DNA of 64,000 bases from Bryobacterales bacterium (GCA_020846745.1 JADLDI010000142.1:1-64000); one strand, 5' to 3'; counted from the first letter of the stretch, positions 8,149 through 16,646 are shown. The notes: generated by a model from the letters alone, not told the origin. Made by a program: numbers and translations.

Positions 8149-8511
8149 ATGATTACCCGTTTATCGCGAGACATTCACCGGCAGCGTGTACACGACCGGA
8201 TCCGCCGCCGGATATCGGGCTCCGAGGAACGTCCGCGGCTGGCGATCTATCGCAGTCTGAAGCACATCTATGCGCAGGTGATCGACGACCGCAAGGGCCA
8301 CACGGTGGCAGCGGCTTCGTCGAACGAAAAGAGTTCGTCCGTCAGCAATGGCGGCAACCTGGCCGGCGCCAAGGAAATCGGCAAGCTGGTTGCCGAACGC
8401 GCCCTGGCGAATGGAATTAAGAAGGTAGTGTTCGATCGCGGTGGGTATCTCTATCACGGTCGGATCAAGGCGCTGGCGGATGCCGCGCGTGAAGCCGGAC
8501 TCGAATTTTAA
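8149..8511 (+). CDS. rplR: 50S ribosomal protein L18
   Basis: This 120-residue protein matches L18, which binds 5S rRNA with L5. The conserved RPRLAIYRSLKHIYAQVIDD-like core is near residues 28-48 and the C-terminal FDRGGYLYHGRIKALADAAREAG stretch is intact. GGAGG at 8132-8136 serves as ribosome binding site inside the end of rplF. Confidence 0.95.
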   Translation: MITRLSRDIHRQRVHDRIRRRISGSEERPRLAIYRSLKHIYAQVIDDRKGHTVAAASSNEKSSSVSNGGNLAGAKEIGKLVAERALANGIKKVVFDRGGYLYHGRIKALADAAREAGLEF

Positions 8512-8524
8512 GGATTTCTTGTTC

Positions 8525-9040
8525 ATGCCTGCTGCTAACGGAAAAAGGATTGACCCCGCGTCGCTCAGCCTGAAAGAGCACGTGATTTCCATCAACCGCG
8601 TCACCAAGGTGGTGAAGGGCGGCAAGAACCTCAGCTTTGCGGCTCTGGTGGTCGTCGGCGACCCCGGGCAAAAGGTGGTTGGGTTCGGAACGGGCAAGGC
8701 TCGCGAAGTGCCCGCCGCCATCAAGAAGGGCATCGAATCGGCCAAGCGCAAGCTGCGGAAGGTGCACGTGACCGAACACTCGATCCTCCACCCGGTGCTG
8801 GGCCGTTTCGGCTCGGGCCAGGTGCTGCTGAAGCCGGCCCCGGCCGGTACCGGTGTCATCGCCGGCGGTCCGGTGCGCGCGGTGATGCAGGCCGCGGGTG
8901 TGCCGAACGTACTCACAAAGTCGATCGGTTCGCACAACCCGCATAATGTGATCCGGGCGACGTTCGCGGCTCTCGAGCAACTGCGCGACAAGCAGCAGGT
9001 TGCCGATTTGCGCGGTATTCCCGTTGAGAAGGTGGGTTAA
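8525..9040 (+). CDS. rpsE: 30S ribosomal protein S5
   Basis: S5 shapes the mRNA entry tunnel and influences accuracy. The frame is open from 8441, but that would overlap rplR. ATG 8525 follows AAGGA (8510-8514) after rplR and gives 171 residues, the normal length. Core motifs include VNRVTKVVKGGK-like sequence (residues 25-36) and the GTGVIAGGPVRAVMQAAGV region near residue 112. Confidence 0.95.
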   Translation: MPAANGKRIDPASLSLKEHVISINRVTKVVKGGKNLSFAALVVVGDPGQKVVGFGTGKAREVPAAIKKGIESAKRKLRKVHVTEHSILHPVLGRFGSGQVLLKPAPAGTGVIAGGPVRAVMQAAGVPNVLTKSIGSHNPHNVIRATFAALEQLRDKQQVADLRGIPVEKVG

Positions 9041-9053
9041 GAGAGAGAGCAGT

Positions 9054-9239
9054 ATGAGCCAGACCGCCACCATCCGTATCAAATTGATCGGCAGTCCGAT
9101 CGGGCGCGTGGAAAAGCAGAAGCTGATTGTCCGCTCGCTCGGTCTAAAGAAGATGAATCAGGTCGTTGAGCGGCCCGATACGCCTAACTTCCGCGGCATG
9201 GTCAAGAAGGTGCCGCACCTGTTGGCGATCGTCGACTAG
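9054..9239 (+). CDS. rpmD: 50S ribosomal protein L30
   Basis: The protein is 61 residues from ATG 9054, which follows AGAGAGAG at 9041-9048. The open frame extends further upstream into rpsE but family length supports 9054. The sequence shows the L30 pattern, with KLIGSPIGRVEKQKLIVRSLG near the start and NFRGMVKKVPHLL near the end. L30 is a small 50S protein, always found here between rpsE and rplO. Confidence 0.94.
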   Translation: MSQTATIRIKLIGSPIGRVEKQKLIVRSLGLKKMNQVVERPDTPNFRGMVKKVPHLLAIVD

Positions 9240-9254
9240 TTTGGGAGACCCTCA

Positions 9255-9725
9255 ATGAATCTCGGTAATTTGAAACCGCCCGCCGGACAACAAAAGACGT
9301 CAAAGCGCGTTGGGCGCGGTATGGGCAGCCATCGCGGCAAGACCTCGGGCCGCGGTCACAAGGGCGCGCGTTCGATTTCGGGTTATTCGAAGATGCGCGG
9401 GTTTGAAGGCGGCCAGATGCCGCTGCACCGCCGTCTGCCGAAGCGCGGCTTCTCGAACGCATTGTTCAAGAAGACCTACGCCGTGGTGAACGTTGGTTTG
9501 CTTGAAACGTTGGAAGGTGACAGCTTCACGCCCGAATCGTTGAAGGAAGCGGGCGTGATCAATAAGATCCGCTCGGGCGTCAAGATTCTGGCGACGGGCG
9601 AGTTGACGCGCAAGATCACCGTCAAGGCGCATCTGTTTTCCCCGGCCGCGGAACAGAAGATCATCGCCGCGGGCGGTAGTGTTGAAAAGATTCCGCTCCC
9701 CCAAAAGGGACCCAAGGCAGCCTAG
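9255..9725 (+). CDS. rplO: 50S ribosomal protein L15
   Basis: This 156-residue protein is L15, a late-assembly 50S protein. The N-terminal third is the usual Gly/Arg/Lys-rich extension (VGRGMGSHRGKTSGRG near residues 20-35) and the C-terminal half is globular. GGGAG at 9242-9246 is the likely ribosome binding site. It is followed nine bases later by secY, the standard order. Confidence 0.95.
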   Translation: MNLGNLKPPAGQQKTSKRVGRGMGSHRGKTSGRGHKGARSISGYSKMRGFEGGQMPLHRRLPKRGFSNALFKKTYAVVNVGLLETLEGDSFTPESLKEAGVINKIRSGVKILATGELTRKITVKAHLFSPAAEQKIIAAGGSVEKIPLPQKGPKAA

Positions 9726-9734
9726 TTCCCGCTT

Positions 9735-11132
9735 ATGAACAAGTTTTTTGAAGCCGTCGCGAATATCTTCCGGATTCCGGATCTTCGCAATCGCCTCTTG
9801 TTTACGCTCGGCCTGTTGGCCGTGTATCGCCTGGGCGCGCACATCCCTGTGCCTGGTATCGACGCCAACAAGCTCGAAACCTTTTTTTCGCAGAATCAGG
9901 GAACGTTCTTCGGCTTCATCGACATGTTCTCGGGCGGTATGTTCCGCCGGCTCACGATCTTTGCGCTGGGCATCATGCCCTACATCACCGCGTCGATCAT
10001 CCTGCAGTTGATGACCGTGGTGGTGCCCGCTCTCGAAAAGCTTTCGAAAGAAGGCGAACTCGGCCGGCGCAAGATCACGCAGTGGACCCGGTACCTGACC
10101 GTAGGTCTGGCGATGATGCAATCGATCGGTATCGCCACCGCGCTGCAGAATCTTGAAGGCGGCTTCGTCATCAACCCCGGCATCGGCTTTGTTTTGCTCA
10201 CGATGGTTTCGCTCACCACCGGTACCGCATTCATCATGTGGTTGGGCGAGCAGATCTCCGAGCGCGGTATCGGCAACGGTATGTCGCTGATCATTTTCAC
10301 GGGTATTGTGCGCGGGTTGCCCGACGCCGCTGTGGAAATCGTATCGCACCTCCGCACGGGCGACTGGAATATCGTCCAGGTGCTGGCGATTCTGGTGATG
10401 ATGGTGCTGGTGGTCGGCTTTATCGTGCTCGTCGAACGAGGCGAACGCCGCATCCCGGTGCAATACGCCAAACGCGTGGTGGGCCGGAAGATGATGGGCG
10501 GCCAGTCGACGCACCTGCCGCTGAAGGTAAACGCGGGCGGCGTGATCCCGGTGATCTTCGCTTCGTCGCTACTCGCGATTCCGCAGAGCTTCCTGAATTT
10601 CGAATTTGTCCGCAACAACGCGTATCTGCGCGGGATGCTCGAGTCGATCGGCCATTCGATGCCGCTGTACTTCGTCATCTACACCGCGGGCATCATCTTT
10701 TTCTGCTTCTTCTACGTTTCGATCATCTTCAACCCCAACGAAGCCGCGGACAACATGCGGAAGTACGGCGGGTTTATCCCGGGTATCCGTCCGGGCAAGA
10801 ACACGGCCGAGTACATGAACAAGATCCTGACCCGAATCACGATGGTGGGCGGCTTGTATCTGGCGATCCTGTCGATCATCCCGGAAGTGATGATTTCCGG
10901 CGTGCGGTTGCAGCGGTTACCGGGTATCGGGAACTGGATCGACCAGCACTTCCCGCGGTTCCTGTTGGAAGGCTTGGGTGTCAGTTTCTACTTCGGCGGC
11001 ACGTCGTTGCTGATCGTGGTGGGCGTTGCGATGGATACGGTCAACCAGGTGGAAGCCCAGTTGATCATGCGCCACTACGAAGGATTCACGCCGCGGTCGG
11101 GCCGCATCCGCGGTCGCCGGGCGGTGTTCTAA
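9735..11132 (+). CDS. secY: Preprotein translocase subunit SecY
   Basis: SecY forms the protein-conducting channel of the inner membrane with SecE and SecG. The 465-residue protein has the expected ten hydrophobic segments. Landmarks are the plug and first helices (LAVYRLGAHIPVPGID near residue 29) and the EQISERGIGNGMSLIIF stretch near residue 180. It ends in the basic tail FTPRSGRIRGRRAVF. It closes the spc operon. The adk gene that often follows secY is missing. Confidence 0.97.
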   Translation: MNKFFEAVANIFRIPDLRNRLLFTLGLLAVYRLGAHIPVPGIDANKLETFFSQNQGTFFGFIDMFSGGMFRRLTIFALGIMPYITASIILQLMTVVVPALEKLSKEGELGRRKITQWTRYLTVGLAMMQSIGIATALQNLEGGFVINPGIGFVLLTMVSLTTGTAFIMWLGEQISERGIGNGMSLIIFTGIVRGLPDAAVEIVSHLRTGDWNIVQVLAILVMMVLVVGFIVLVERGERRIPVQYAKRVVGRKMMGGQSTHLPLKVNAGGVIPVIFASSLLAIPQSFLNFEFVRNNAYLRGMLESIGHSMPLYFVIYTAGIIFFCFFYVSIIFNPNEAADNMRKYGGFIPGIRPGKNTAEYMNKILTRITMVGGLYLAILSIIPEVMISGVRLQRLPGIGNWIDQHFPRFLLEGLGVSFYFGGTSLLIVVGVAMDTVNQVEAQLIMRHYEGFTPRSGRIRGRRAVF

Positions 11133-11196
11133 ACCCGGGCTGTGCAAGTTGGCTGCCAAATAAGGTACACTAAACTAGGATTCGTTCGTCCCACTG

Positions 11197-11967
11197 ATGA
11201 TTGTCCGAAAGACCCCTGCGGAACTGGAGAAGATGCGCGCCGCAGGTATGCTCGTGTATCGAATCCTGCAGGAATTGAGCGGCATGGTGAAGGAGGGCGT
11301 TACCACGCTCGACCTGGAGAATGTCGCGGAAAAGATGATGAAGGACGCCGGCGCACGGCCCGCCTTCAAGAATTATTTTGTCCCGGCGGTAGGCCAGCGC
11401 TACCGCTTTGTGTTGTGTACGTCGGTGAACGATGAGGTTGTCCACGGGTTGCCGTCCGCCAGGCGGGTGCTGCAGCCGGGCGACATTGTCAAGATCGACA
11501 CTGGCGTGGAGTTGAACGGTTACTTTGGCGATTCGGCGGTAACGGTTCCGGTCGGGTCAATTGCGCCGCAGCTGCAGAAGTTGCTGGATGTGACCCGCGA
11601 TTCGCTCGAACTGGCGATTCAGCAGGTGAGGGCGGGGAACCGGCTGTTCGATGTATGCGCTGCCGTGGAGCAGCATGTCACCACGAACGGCTTCGGCATC
11701 GTTCGCGAGTTTGTCGGCCATGGTATCGGGACGCAATTGCACGAAGAGCCGCAGGTGCCCAACTACGTGGACCGGAAGAACGAGAATCCGCGGTTGAAAG
11801 AGGGCATGGTGCTGGCCATCGAGCCGATGGTGAATGCCGGGAAACCGGAAACGCGGGTCGGTTCGGATAAGTGGACGGCCAAAACGAAGGACGGCTCGTA
11901 TTCGGCGCATTTTGAACATTGCGTCGCGGTAACGTCGAACGGCCCCTGGGTTTTGACCCGGCCGTGA
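11197..11967 (+). CDS. map: Methionine aminopeptidase, type I
   Basis: This cytoplasmic metalloenzyme removes the initiator methionine from nascent chains. The 256-residue protein has all metal and catalytic residues of the short bacterial type: His83, Asp101, Asp112, His175 (within GHGIG), Glu209 and Glu240, plus His182. There is no N-terminal zinc-finger extension. It lies 64 bases after secY and its TGA stop overlaps the proposed infA start (GTGA at 11964-11967). Confidence 0.96.
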   Translation: MIVRKTPAELEKMRAAGMLVYRILQELSGMVKEGVTTLDLENVAEKMMKDAGARPAFKNYFVPAVGQRYRFVLCTSVNDEVVHGLPSARRVLQPGDIVKIDTGVELNGYFGDSAVTVPVGSIAPQLQKLLDVTRDSLELAIQQVRAGNRLFDVCAAVEQHVTTNGFGIVREFVGHGIGTQLHEEPQVPNYVDRKNENPRLKEGMVLAIEPMVNAGKPETRVGSDKWTAKTKDGSYSAHFEHCVAVTSNGPWVLTRP

Positions 11968-12230
11968 CGGAAGCTTTCGATACGCCGGCCGGCGCCCCGG
12001 AGGTGCTCGGCACGGTGATTGAGCAGTTGCCCAGCCTGAAATGGCGGGTCGAGTTGGAAAGCAGGCAGCGGGTGATCGCGCATGCGGGCGCTGCCGGCAA
12101 AGTGAATTTTGTCAGGTTACGCCCCGGAGATCAGGTGGCGGTGGTGTTATCGCCAACCGACCGCACCCGGGGCCGAATCGTGAGATTGCTGGACCCCCAG
12201 GCGAGGGGAAGGGATCGGGGCATCCTCTAA
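11964..12230 (+). CDS. infA: Translation initiation factor IF-1, divergent
   Basis: The 88-residue product aligns without gaps to IF-1 over its OB-fold: GTVIEQLP, RVELE, VIAH, then RLRPGDQVAV and SPTDRTRGRIV. IF-1 blocks the ribosomal A site during initiation. The usual basic loop SGKMRKN reads GAAGKVN here, and there are short extra segments at both ends. The open frame begins earlier, but GTG 11964 overlaps the map stop in a coupled GTGA arrangement and gives the best length. Position before rpmJ is classic for infA. I am confident of the family, less so that it is the main IF-1 of the cell. Confidence 0.85.
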   Translation: MTEAFDTPAGAPEVLGTVIEQLPSLKWRVELESRQRVIAHAGAAGKVNFVRLRPGDQVAVVLSPTDRTRGRIVRLLDPQARGRDRGIL

Positions 12231-12251
12231 CAGCCCGCAGGAGTAATTGAG

Positions 12252-12365
12252 ATGAAAGTCCGCGCGTCGGTCAAGACAATTTGCGAGAAATGCAAACTCA
12301 TCCAGCGCCACGGGGTGGTGCGCGTCATTTGTGTGAACCCCAAGCATAAGCAGCGCCAGGGCTAA
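12252..12365 (+). CDS. rpmJ: 50S ribosomal protein L36
   Basis: This 37-codon gene encodes L36, a small zinc-binding 50S protein. It starts MKVRASVKTIC and keeps all four zinc ligands: Cys11, Cys14, Cys27 and His32. Having all four ligands makes it the zinc (C+) form. It lies 21 bases after infA and 17 bases before rpsM, the conserved order. GGAG at 12239-12242 is a plausible ribosome binding site. Confidence 0.95.
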   Translation: MKVRASVKTICEKCKLIQRHGVVRVICVNPKHKQRQG

Positions 12366-12382
12366 GTTGAGAGGTATTTGAT

Positions 12383-12766
12383 ATGGCTCGTATTTCGGGT
12401 GTCGATCTCCCTAATCGGAAACGCGTCGAGGTTGGCTTGACGTACATTTACGGCATTGGCCGTACCCGCTCGAAGTCGCTCCTGCACCGTGCAGGCATCG
12501 ACTTCAATAAGCGCGTGTCTGACCTTACGGAAGAAGAGGTCAACAAGCTTCGTACGATTCTCGAAGAAGAGGGCGCCATTGAGGGCGACCTCCGCAAAGA
12601 GATCTCGCTCAACATCAAGCGCCTGATCGAAATGGGCTCGTATCGCGGGTTGCGCCACCGCCGCTCGCTGCCGACACGCGGTCAGCGAACCCACACCAAC
12701 GCCCGCACCCGCAAGGGTCCGCGGCGCGGCACCGTGGCCAACAAGAAGAAAGCCGGCGTGAAGTAA
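12383..12766 (+). CDS. rpsM: 30S ribosomal protein S13
   Basis: S13 lies in the 30S head and touches the P-site tRNA and the 50S subunit. The 127-residue protein starts MARISGVDLPNRKRVEVGLT and has the helix-two-turn-helix region with YIYGIGRTRS near residues 21-30. The basic C-terminal tail contains LPTRGQRTHTNARTRKG. It is the first gene of the alpha operon. Confidence 0.97.
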   Translation: MARISGVDLPNRKRVEVGLTYIYGIGRTRSKSLLHRAGIDFNKRVSDLTEEEVNKLRTILEEEGAIEGDLRKEISLNIKRLIEMGSYRGLRHRRSLPTRGQRTHTNARTRKGPRRGTVANKKKAGVK

Positions 12767-12784
12767 CAGGGAGCACACCAATAC

Positions 12785-13219
12785 ATGGCCAAGGCACAAG
12801 CAAAAGGCGCTACCGCGAAGGGAGCCGCGAAGGGCGGCAAGAAGAAAACATTCAAAAAGCGCGAAAAGCGCAACATCCCGATCGGCAAGGTGTTCGTCCA
12901 GGCTTCCTTCAACAACACCATCGTGACGATTACCGACCCGCTGGGCAATGTGATGTGCTGGTCGAGCTCGGGCTCGCTGGGCTTCCGCGGGTCGCGTAAA
13001 GGCACCCCGTTCGCCGCGCAGCAGGCCGCGTTGACCGCCGCCACGAAAGCGAAAGAATCGGGCCTGCGGACTGTCGACGTGTTCGTCGCCGGTCCCGGTT
13101 CGGGCCGCGAATCGGCCGTTCGCGCGCTGTCCACCGCCGGCATCGAAGTGAAGTCGATCAAAGACGATACGCCGATTCCGCACAACGGCTGCCGTCCGCC
13201 GAAGAAGCGCCGCGTTTGA
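12785..13219 (+). CDS. rpsK: 30S ribosomal protein S11
   Basis: S11 forms part of the 30S platform near the mRNA exit. The 144-residue protein is slightly longer than usual (about 128) because of an N-terminal Ala/Lys/Gly-rich tail of roughly 25 residues. The core is standard: ASFNNTIVTITDPLGN near residue 41 and the ending PHNGCRPPKKRRV. It follows rpsM by 18 bases. Confidence 0.96.
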   Translation: MAKAQAKGATAKGAAKGGKKKTFKKREKRNIPIGKVFVQASFNNTIVTITDPLGNVMCWSSSGSLGFRGSRKGTPFAAQQAALTAATKAKESGLRTVDVFVAGPGSGRESAVRALSTAGIEVKSIKDDTPIPHNGCRPPKKRRV

Positions 13220-13226
13220 TTTTTTG

Positions 13227-13251
13227 CTGCCGGGCTTCTACTGCCTGGCAG
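13227..13251 (+). promoter_or_regulatory. Hairpin in the leader between rpsK and rpsD
   Basis: A 9-bp stem with one G-U pair (arms 13227-13235 and 13243-13251, loop of seven bases) lies in the 126-base gap before rpsD. No U-run follows it on the + strand, so it is not a standard terminator for this direction. S4 is the usual autoregulator of alpha operons, so a control role is possible but unproven. Confidence 0.35.
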
Positions 13252-13345
13252 ACTGGTTGAGAAGCAGGAGGAAGGGTTCGCCAAAACAATGACCCGTAAA
13301 CTGCACCTCATTGGAAGTAACTAGTCAGGTAAGGAGAACAGTAAC

Positions 13346-13978
13346 TTGGCACGCTATATTGGACCCTCTTGCCGGCAGTGCCGGCGCGAGGGCATGAAAC
13401 TCTTCCTGAAGGGAGAACGCTGCCACTCGGAAAAGTGCGCGATTGAACGCCGCAACTTCCCTCCCGGGCAGCACGGGAAAGACCGGAAGCCGAAAATCAT
13501 AGGCTATGGCCTGCAGCTTCGTGAAAAGCAGAAGGTGCGCCGTATTTACGGCATGCTCGAAGCGCAGTTCCGCAACCTGTTTGAAAAGGCAGCCCATCAG
13601 AAGGGTATCACTGGCGAGAACCTACTCGGTTCGCTCGAACGGCGGCTGGACAATGTGATCTACCGCATGGGTTTCGGCACGTCCCGTCCACAGGCTCGCC
13701 AGATTGTCCGCCACGGCCACATCCAGGTCAACGGCCGTAAGGTAAACATTCCTTCCTTCCAGGTGAAGAAGGACGACGTGATTGAAGTACGCGAGGGCTC
13801 GAAAAAGAACCCCACCATCCTGAGCGCCAAGGACGCCACGGCCCATACCCCGGTGCCGAACTGGCTGGAAGTGGACCGCGAAACAATGCGCGGCCGCGTT
13901 ACGGCCTTGCCCCAGCGCTCCGAACTCGTCCAGATCCAGATCAACGAGCAGCAGATCGTTGAGTTGTACTCCAAGTAA
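13346..13978 (+). CDS. rpsD: 30S ribosomal protein S4, zinc-binding form
   Basis: S4 is a primary 16S rRNA binder and in many bacteria represses the alpha operon. The 210-residue protein starts at TTG 13346, with a strong AAGGAG (13331-13336) ten bases upstream and no in-frame ATG that keeps the N-terminus. The N-terminal zinc site is complete: Cys9, Cys12, Cys26, Cys31. The S4 RNA-binding domain follows near residues 98-160 (RRLDNVIYRMGFG). Confidence 0.96.
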   Translation: MARYIGPSCRQCRREGMKLFLKGERCHSEKCAIERRNFPPGQHGKDRKPKIIGYGLQLREKQKVRRIYGMLEAQFRNLFEKAAHQKGITGENLLGSLERRLDNVIYRMGFGTSRPQARQIVRHGHIQVNGRKVNIPSFQVKKDDVIEVREGSKKNPTILSAKDATAHTPVPNWLEVDRETMRGRVTALPQRSELVQIQINEQQIVELYSK

Positions 13979-14014
13979 CCAGGGATTAGCAGCGAGCAGG
14001 AGGTTTCTTCCCGT

Positions 14015-15040
14015 ATGTTTAAAGGCTTTCAAAAACCAAAGCGTTTGGTCGCGAACACCGAGTCGCTGACCGACCGCTACGGTATGTTCTGGGCCCAGCC
14101 GTTTGAACGGGGCTTCGGCACCACCATCGGCAACAGCCTGCGGCGCGTGCTGCTCTCGTCGATTGAGGGCGCGGCGATTACCGCCGTGCGCATCGAAGGT
14201 GTATCGCACGAGTTCAGTCCCATTCCCGGTGTGGTGGAAGACGCCACCGATATCATTCTGAACCTGAAGCAGGTTCCGTTCAAGATGTCGGCGGAAGGCG
14301 TGTTCACCGCCCGCATTACTGTGGAAGGCGCGGGCGAAGTTCTGTCCGGCCAGATCGAGACTCCGCCTGAGGTGGAAGTGCTCGACCGTCACATGCACAT
14401 CGCCACAGTGTCTGAAGGCGGCCGCCTGCAGATCGAAATGCGGCTGAAGCCCGGCCGTGGTTATGTCGCGCAGGACCGTAACTTCGACGACGACCTGCCG
14501 GTCGACTATATCCCGATCGACTCCGTCCATTCCCCGGTTCGTAAGGTGAACTTCTCGGTCGAAAACGCTCGCCTGGGCCAGATGACCGATTACGACAAGC
14601 TGACTTTGGAAGTGTGGACCAACGGCGCCATCTCGCCGCAGGATTCGATTGGCCAGGCGGCCAAGTTGCTGAAGGATCATATGTCGATCTTCATCAACTT
14701 CGAAGAAGTGCCGGAAGTGGCGGAAGAGCCGGCCGAGCGCGCCATCAACCAGATGAACGAGGTCCTCAACCGGTCGGTCGAGGAACTCGAACTTTCCGTG
14801 CGTTCGTACAACTGTCTCAAGAACGCCAACATTCAGACCATCGGCGACCTGGTGCAGAAGAGCGAAGCCGAAATGCTCCGCACCAAGAACTTCGGCCGTA
14901 AGTCACTGAACGAAATTAAAGAAATTCTCGGCAATCTCGGCTTGACCTTCGGCATGCGCTTCGATGCCCAGGGCCGCCTCGTCTCTCCGTCGGGCGCCCC
15001 GGTCAGCATCGCGGGCGGCGACGCCGAGGCGGAAGAGTAG
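14015..15040 (+). CDS. rpoA: DNA-directed RNA polymerase subunit alpha
   Basis: The 341-residue protein has both alpha domains. The N-terminal assembly domain contains ERGFGTTIGNSLRRVLLSS near residue 32. After a linker, the C-terminal DNA- and activator-binding domain contains LELSVRSYNCLKNANI and FGRKSLNEIKEIL. RpoA dimerises to nucleate RNA polymerase. AGGAGG at 13998-14003 is an ideal ribosome binding site. The gene sits between rpsD and rplQ as in most bacteria. Confidence 0.97.
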   Translation: MFKGFQKPKRLVANTESLTDRYGMFWAQPFERGFGTTIGNSLRRVLLSSIEGAAITAVRIEGVSHEFSPIPGVVEDATDIILNLKQVPFKMSAEGVFTARITVEGAGEVLSGQIETPPEVEVLDRHMHIATVSEGGRLQIEMRLKPGRGYVAQDRNFDDDLPVDYIPIDSVHSPVRKVNFSVENARLGQMTDYDKLTLEVWTNGAISPQDSIGQAAKLLKDHMSIFINFEEVPEVAEEPAERAINQMNEVLNRSVEELELSVRSYNCLKNANIQTIGDLVQKSEAEMLRTKNFGRKSLNEIKEILGNLGLTFGMRFDAQGRLVSPSGAPVSIAGGDAEAEE

Positions 15041-15062
15041 CCAGGTAAGGAAGTGCCTCTCA

Positions 15063-15515
15063 ATGCGTCACGGTAGAGCAGGATATAAGCTGAAGCGCGA
15101 TGAAAGCGCGCGCAAGTCACTACTCCGCAATCTCGTCACCAGCGTAATCAACGACGAGCGCGTCACCACCACGGTGCCGAAAGCGAAAGCTGTTAAGCCG
15201 CTGGTCGACCGCATCATTACCTTAGGCAAGCGCGATTCGCTCCATGCCCGCCGCCAGGCCGCATCGTTCCTGATGACGCCTGCGTCGGTGCAGAAGTTGT
15301 TCGATAAGCTCGCCCCGCGCTTTTCGCAGCGCAACGGCGGTTACACGCGCATCGTCCGGCTCGGGTTCCGCAAGGGCGACGGCGCGGAAATCTGCATGCT
15401 CGAACTGGTCGGTTCCGAACTCGTGAAGCGCGCTGAAGAGCGCCGCAAGCGCAAGGAAGAACGCCTGAAAGCCATGCGCGAAGGCCGCGAAGGCGAAGAG
15501 CCCGCCGAAGAATAA
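15063..15515 (+). CDS. rplQ: 50S ribosomal protein L17
   Basis: The frame is open from inside rpoA, but the family N-terminus MRHGRAGYKLKRD begins at ATG 15063. The product has 150 residues; the core ends near residue 120 and is followed by a highly charged Lys/Arg/Glu tail. L17 lies near the peptide exit on the 50S surface. It is the last gene of the cluster and is followed at once by a terminator. Confidence 0.95.
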   Translation: MRHGRAGYKLKRDESARKSLLRNLVTSVINDERVTTTVPKAKAVKPLVDRIITLGKRDSLHARRQAASFLMTPASVQKLFDKLAPRFSQRNGGYTRIVRLGFRKGDGAEICMLELVGSELVKRAEERRKRKEERLKAMREGREGEEPAEE

Positions 15516-15525
15516 GTTGGCACCG

Positions 15526-15570
15526 GCCGGAACCCCGCTGCCCACCGCGGGGTTCCGGCTGATTTATTTC
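15526..15570 (+). terminator. Rho-independent terminator after rplQ
   Basis: Two perfectly complementary 13-base arms (15526-15538 and 15547-15559) enclose an 8-base loop and are followed by a T-rich run (TGATTTATTT). This is the strongest terminator-like structure seen in the window and marks the end of the ribosomal protein cluster 11 bases after rplQ. Confidence 0.85.
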
Positions 15571-15626
15571 TAATCGTTCCCCATTGTGCGAGCATAACCG
15601 CCATGGTTTCATGGTAATTACGCTCT

Positions 15627-16646
15627 ATGCCCCGAGCCCTCATTACCGGCTGTACCGGCCAGGACGGATCGTACCTGACCGAGTTGTTACTCTCCAAAGG
15701 GTATGAGGTCCATGGCCTCAAACGCCGCGCATCCCTGTTCAACACCGATCGCGTCGATCACATCTACCAGGACCTTCACGAGAAGAACCTTCGCTTCACG
15801 CTCCACTATGGCGAGCTCACCGACGGCTCGTGCATGGCGACACTGCTCTATGATATCCGGCCCGACGAGGTCTATCATCTGGGCGCGCAGTCGCATGTGC
15901 GGGTGTCGTTCGATGTGCCTGAGTTCACTACCGACGTGGTGGCCACCGGCACGCTGCGAATTCTCGAAGCGATTCGCCGTACCGGCGTGAAGACACGGTT
16001 CTACCAGGCTTCTTCGTCGGAGCAATTCGGCTCCACTCCGCCGCCGCAGTCTGAAACTACCGCGTTTCATCCGCGCAGCCCGTATGCCTGCGCCAAAGTG
16101 TACGCGCACAACATCACGGTCAACTATCGCGAGTCGTACGGAATGCATGCGTCCTGCGGCGTTCTCTTTAACCATGAATCGCCCCGCCGCGGCGAGACGT
16201 TTGTAACCCGTAAGATCACGCGCGCCGCCGCGCACGTCAAGTTAGGCCTGCAAAAGAAACTCTACTTAGGAAATCTCGACGCCAAGCGCGACTGGGGTTA
16301 TGCGCCGGATTACGTTCGCGCCATGTGGATGATGCTGCAGCAGGATGAGCCAAACGACTATGTCATCGGCACCGGCGAGGCGCATTCGGTTCGGGACTTC
16401 GTCGAAGCCGCCTTCGCCCGGGTGAACCTCGATTGGCGTGACTATGTGGAAATCGATCCGCGCTACTTCCGGCCCGCTGAAGTGGATTATCTGCTCGCCG
16501 ACGCTACCAAGGCGAAAAAGGACCTGGGGTGGGAGCCGATGGTGACCTTCAGCCAGTTAGTGAACATCATGGTCGATGCGGACCTGGCCGAAGTCGAACT
16601 GAAGATGCGCGGCGGCGCCGAGGCGGTTCGGCTGGTGGAGGAATAG
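15627..16646 (+). CDS. gmd: GDP-mannose 4,6-dehydratase
   Basis: Gmd converts GDP-D-mannose to GDP-4-keto-6-deoxymannose in the cytoplasm, the first step to GDP-L-fucose. The 339-residue protein is an extended SDR: Gly8-x2-Gly11-x2-Gly14 near the N-terminus, the SSSE stretch at 129-132, and Tyr153-x3-Lys157. The family segment SPRRGETFVTRKITRA follows near residue 188. Its stop overlaps the next start by one base, so gmd and fcl form an operon, presumably for surface polysaccharide. Confidence 0.95.
   Translation: MPRALITGCTGQDGSYLTELLLSKGYEVHGLKRRASLFNTDRVDHIYQDLHEKNLRFTLHYGELTDGSCMATLLYDIRPDEVYHLGAQSHVRVSFDVPEFTTDVVATGTLRILEAIRRTGVKTRFYQASSSEQFGSTPPPQSETTAFHPRSPYACAKVYAHNITVNYRESYGMHASCGVLFNHESPRRGETFVTRKITRAAAHVKLGLQKKLYLGNLDAKRDWGYAPDYVRAMWMMLQQDEPNDYVIGTGEAHSVRDFVEAAFARVNLDWRDYVEIDPRYFRPAEVDYLLADATKAKKDLGWEPMVTFSQLVNIMVDADLAEVELKMRGGAEAVRLVEE

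Noticed and set aside
9300..10514. A 404-codon minus frame opposite rplO and secY
   Set aside because: Rich in His, Arg and Asp as expected from antisense reading of GC-rich genes, with no domain or ribosome binding site.
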